Below are positions 63,426-64,000 of a stretch of 64,000 nucleotides of DNA, piece after piece. The translations under genes were made by a program, and so were the position numbers. The DNA comes from Rhineura floridana (taxonomy: Eukaryota; Chordata; Lepidosauria; Squamata; Rhineuridae): assembly GCF_030035675.1 (NCBI RefSeq), contig NC_084481.1, positions 229,244,927 through 229,308,926 on the forward strand. The letters are read 5' to 3'. Each line of letters begins with the position of its first letter. Position 1 is the stretch's first letter. Below the pieces are notes generated by a model. It ran no database searches and was not told the DNA's origin. It was given only the letters and a program-made list of their open reading frames with translations.

Positions 63426-64000
63426 ATATTACAATAAAACACAGTTCACACCTCCGTGTGAAATCCTGGAGGGCCTCTGTCAGAGAATGAGAGAGAGAGA
63501 GAGAGAGGAACCTATGGCTCTTCTGATGTTGTTGAACTCCCAAGTCCCATCGAACCCAGCCAACATGGCCAAAGGTTCAGTTCTGCTTTCTGCAGGGTTT
63601 GGGCACACAAGCCCATTCCTTGCAGGAACTCACTGGTCCACCTGAAAAGTACATTGGCTGATGCATGGGGATGTCAGTCTTGCTTTCGGCAGCCGCATCC
63701 TGCCCCACAGCGGATGTCACATCTGCTATCAGGTGTGTGGGGCAGGTGGGCAGGGTTTGGGGAAAATGGCCTGAATTTTTCTTTTTTCTTTTTGGCAATG
63801 TGCATGTACGGCCAGCTTTCCATACCATGGTATGACTCACCAGGAGGCTATTTTATGGGGTACAGTTTGTGGTCTTCCATTGCATATTCTATTCCCTGGC
63901 AGAGGCAGCTCTGCATATCTAACTGCTACCTTCCACTTCCCTCTTCCTGTGACGAGCCTCCAGAACAACCAGCTTTTTCCTGTAGTCTCCGTGGACACTT
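63426..64000. other. Unrecognised sequence with a GA run
   Basis: GA repeats at 63487-63507, then half a palindromic MITE (CTCCCAAGTCCCATCGAACC). The final 400 bases are unassigned and no gene is supported. Confidence 0.3.

Noticed and set aside
1-64000. CRISPR arrays, operons, bacterial promoters or plasmid features
   Set aside because: The repeat content is vertebrate; no regularly spaced short repeats or dense coding strands occur.

Overview
The window reads as nuclear DNA of a squamate reptile (lizard or snake). The evidence is the repeat set: Sauria-type tRNA SINEs whose 3' tails match the 3' end of Bov-B (RTE) LINEs, several Bov-B fragments, many L2 and CR1 LINE fragments, a tRNA-Ala-like SINE, a 5S rRNA-headed SINE, and dense hAT-type miniature transposons. 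I find no host protein-coding exon I can defend. Every long open frame with recognisable protein similarity belongs to a LINE reverse transcriptase. The stretch looks intergenic or intronic.

Layout. 0-10 kb: the 5' end of a hAT element at the left edge (minus strand) with a second copy near 9.1 kb, two ~400-bp hAT families, a Sauria SINE with perfect 12-bp target duplications (3.4 kb), CR1 inside CR1 (4.3 kb), a 5S-headed SINE (5.4 kb) and palindromic MITEs. 10-20 kb: L2 pieces, the longest Bov-B copy (11.6-13.5 kb) split by a Tigger-like MITE, then L2 and Sauria SINEs. 20-30 kb: L2, MITEs, a solo LTR nested in a palindromic MITE (23.0-23.7 kb), an ERV-like LTR with leader (about 23.9-24.6 kb) and a TA microsatellite. 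30-40 kb: CR1 inside a hAT-like element, the best-preserved L2 reverse transcriptase (34-35 kb, minus), a hAT MITE holding a solo LTR (35.3-36.4 kb), a CT/CA compound microsatellite and a degenerate tandem repeat (37 kb). 40-50 kb: a three-layer nest MITE/LTR/MITE (42.0-42.7 kb), a solo LTR (43.4 kb), a SINE split by a 728-bp Harbinger-like element (44.3-45.2 kb), and an AT-rich block that resembles a conserved non-coding element (46.8-47.1 kb). 50-64 kb: hAT MITEs, L2 fragments, a perfect 39-bp-arm hairpin (54.6 kb), the Bov-B 5' end (59-59.8 kb) and a second long L2 (61.2-63.2 kb).

How the parts relate. Bov-B, L2 and CR1 would supply reverse transcriptase, with the Sauria and 5S-headed SINEs riding on Bov-B through a shared tail. 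The hAT MITEs are non-autonomous and need a transposase made elsewhere. Many insertions can be ordered because one interrupts another and because target-site duplications (TSDs) survive: 8 bp for hAT, TA for Tigger, 5 bp for the LTRs, and about 12 bp for the Sauria SINE. The most useful observations are the Bov-B leader segment inside the Sauria SINE body, the 5S/Sauria fusion, and the clustering of solo LTRs inside hAT MITEs. Nothing here amounts to a clearly new gene system. Family names come from memory of consensus features and were not searched.
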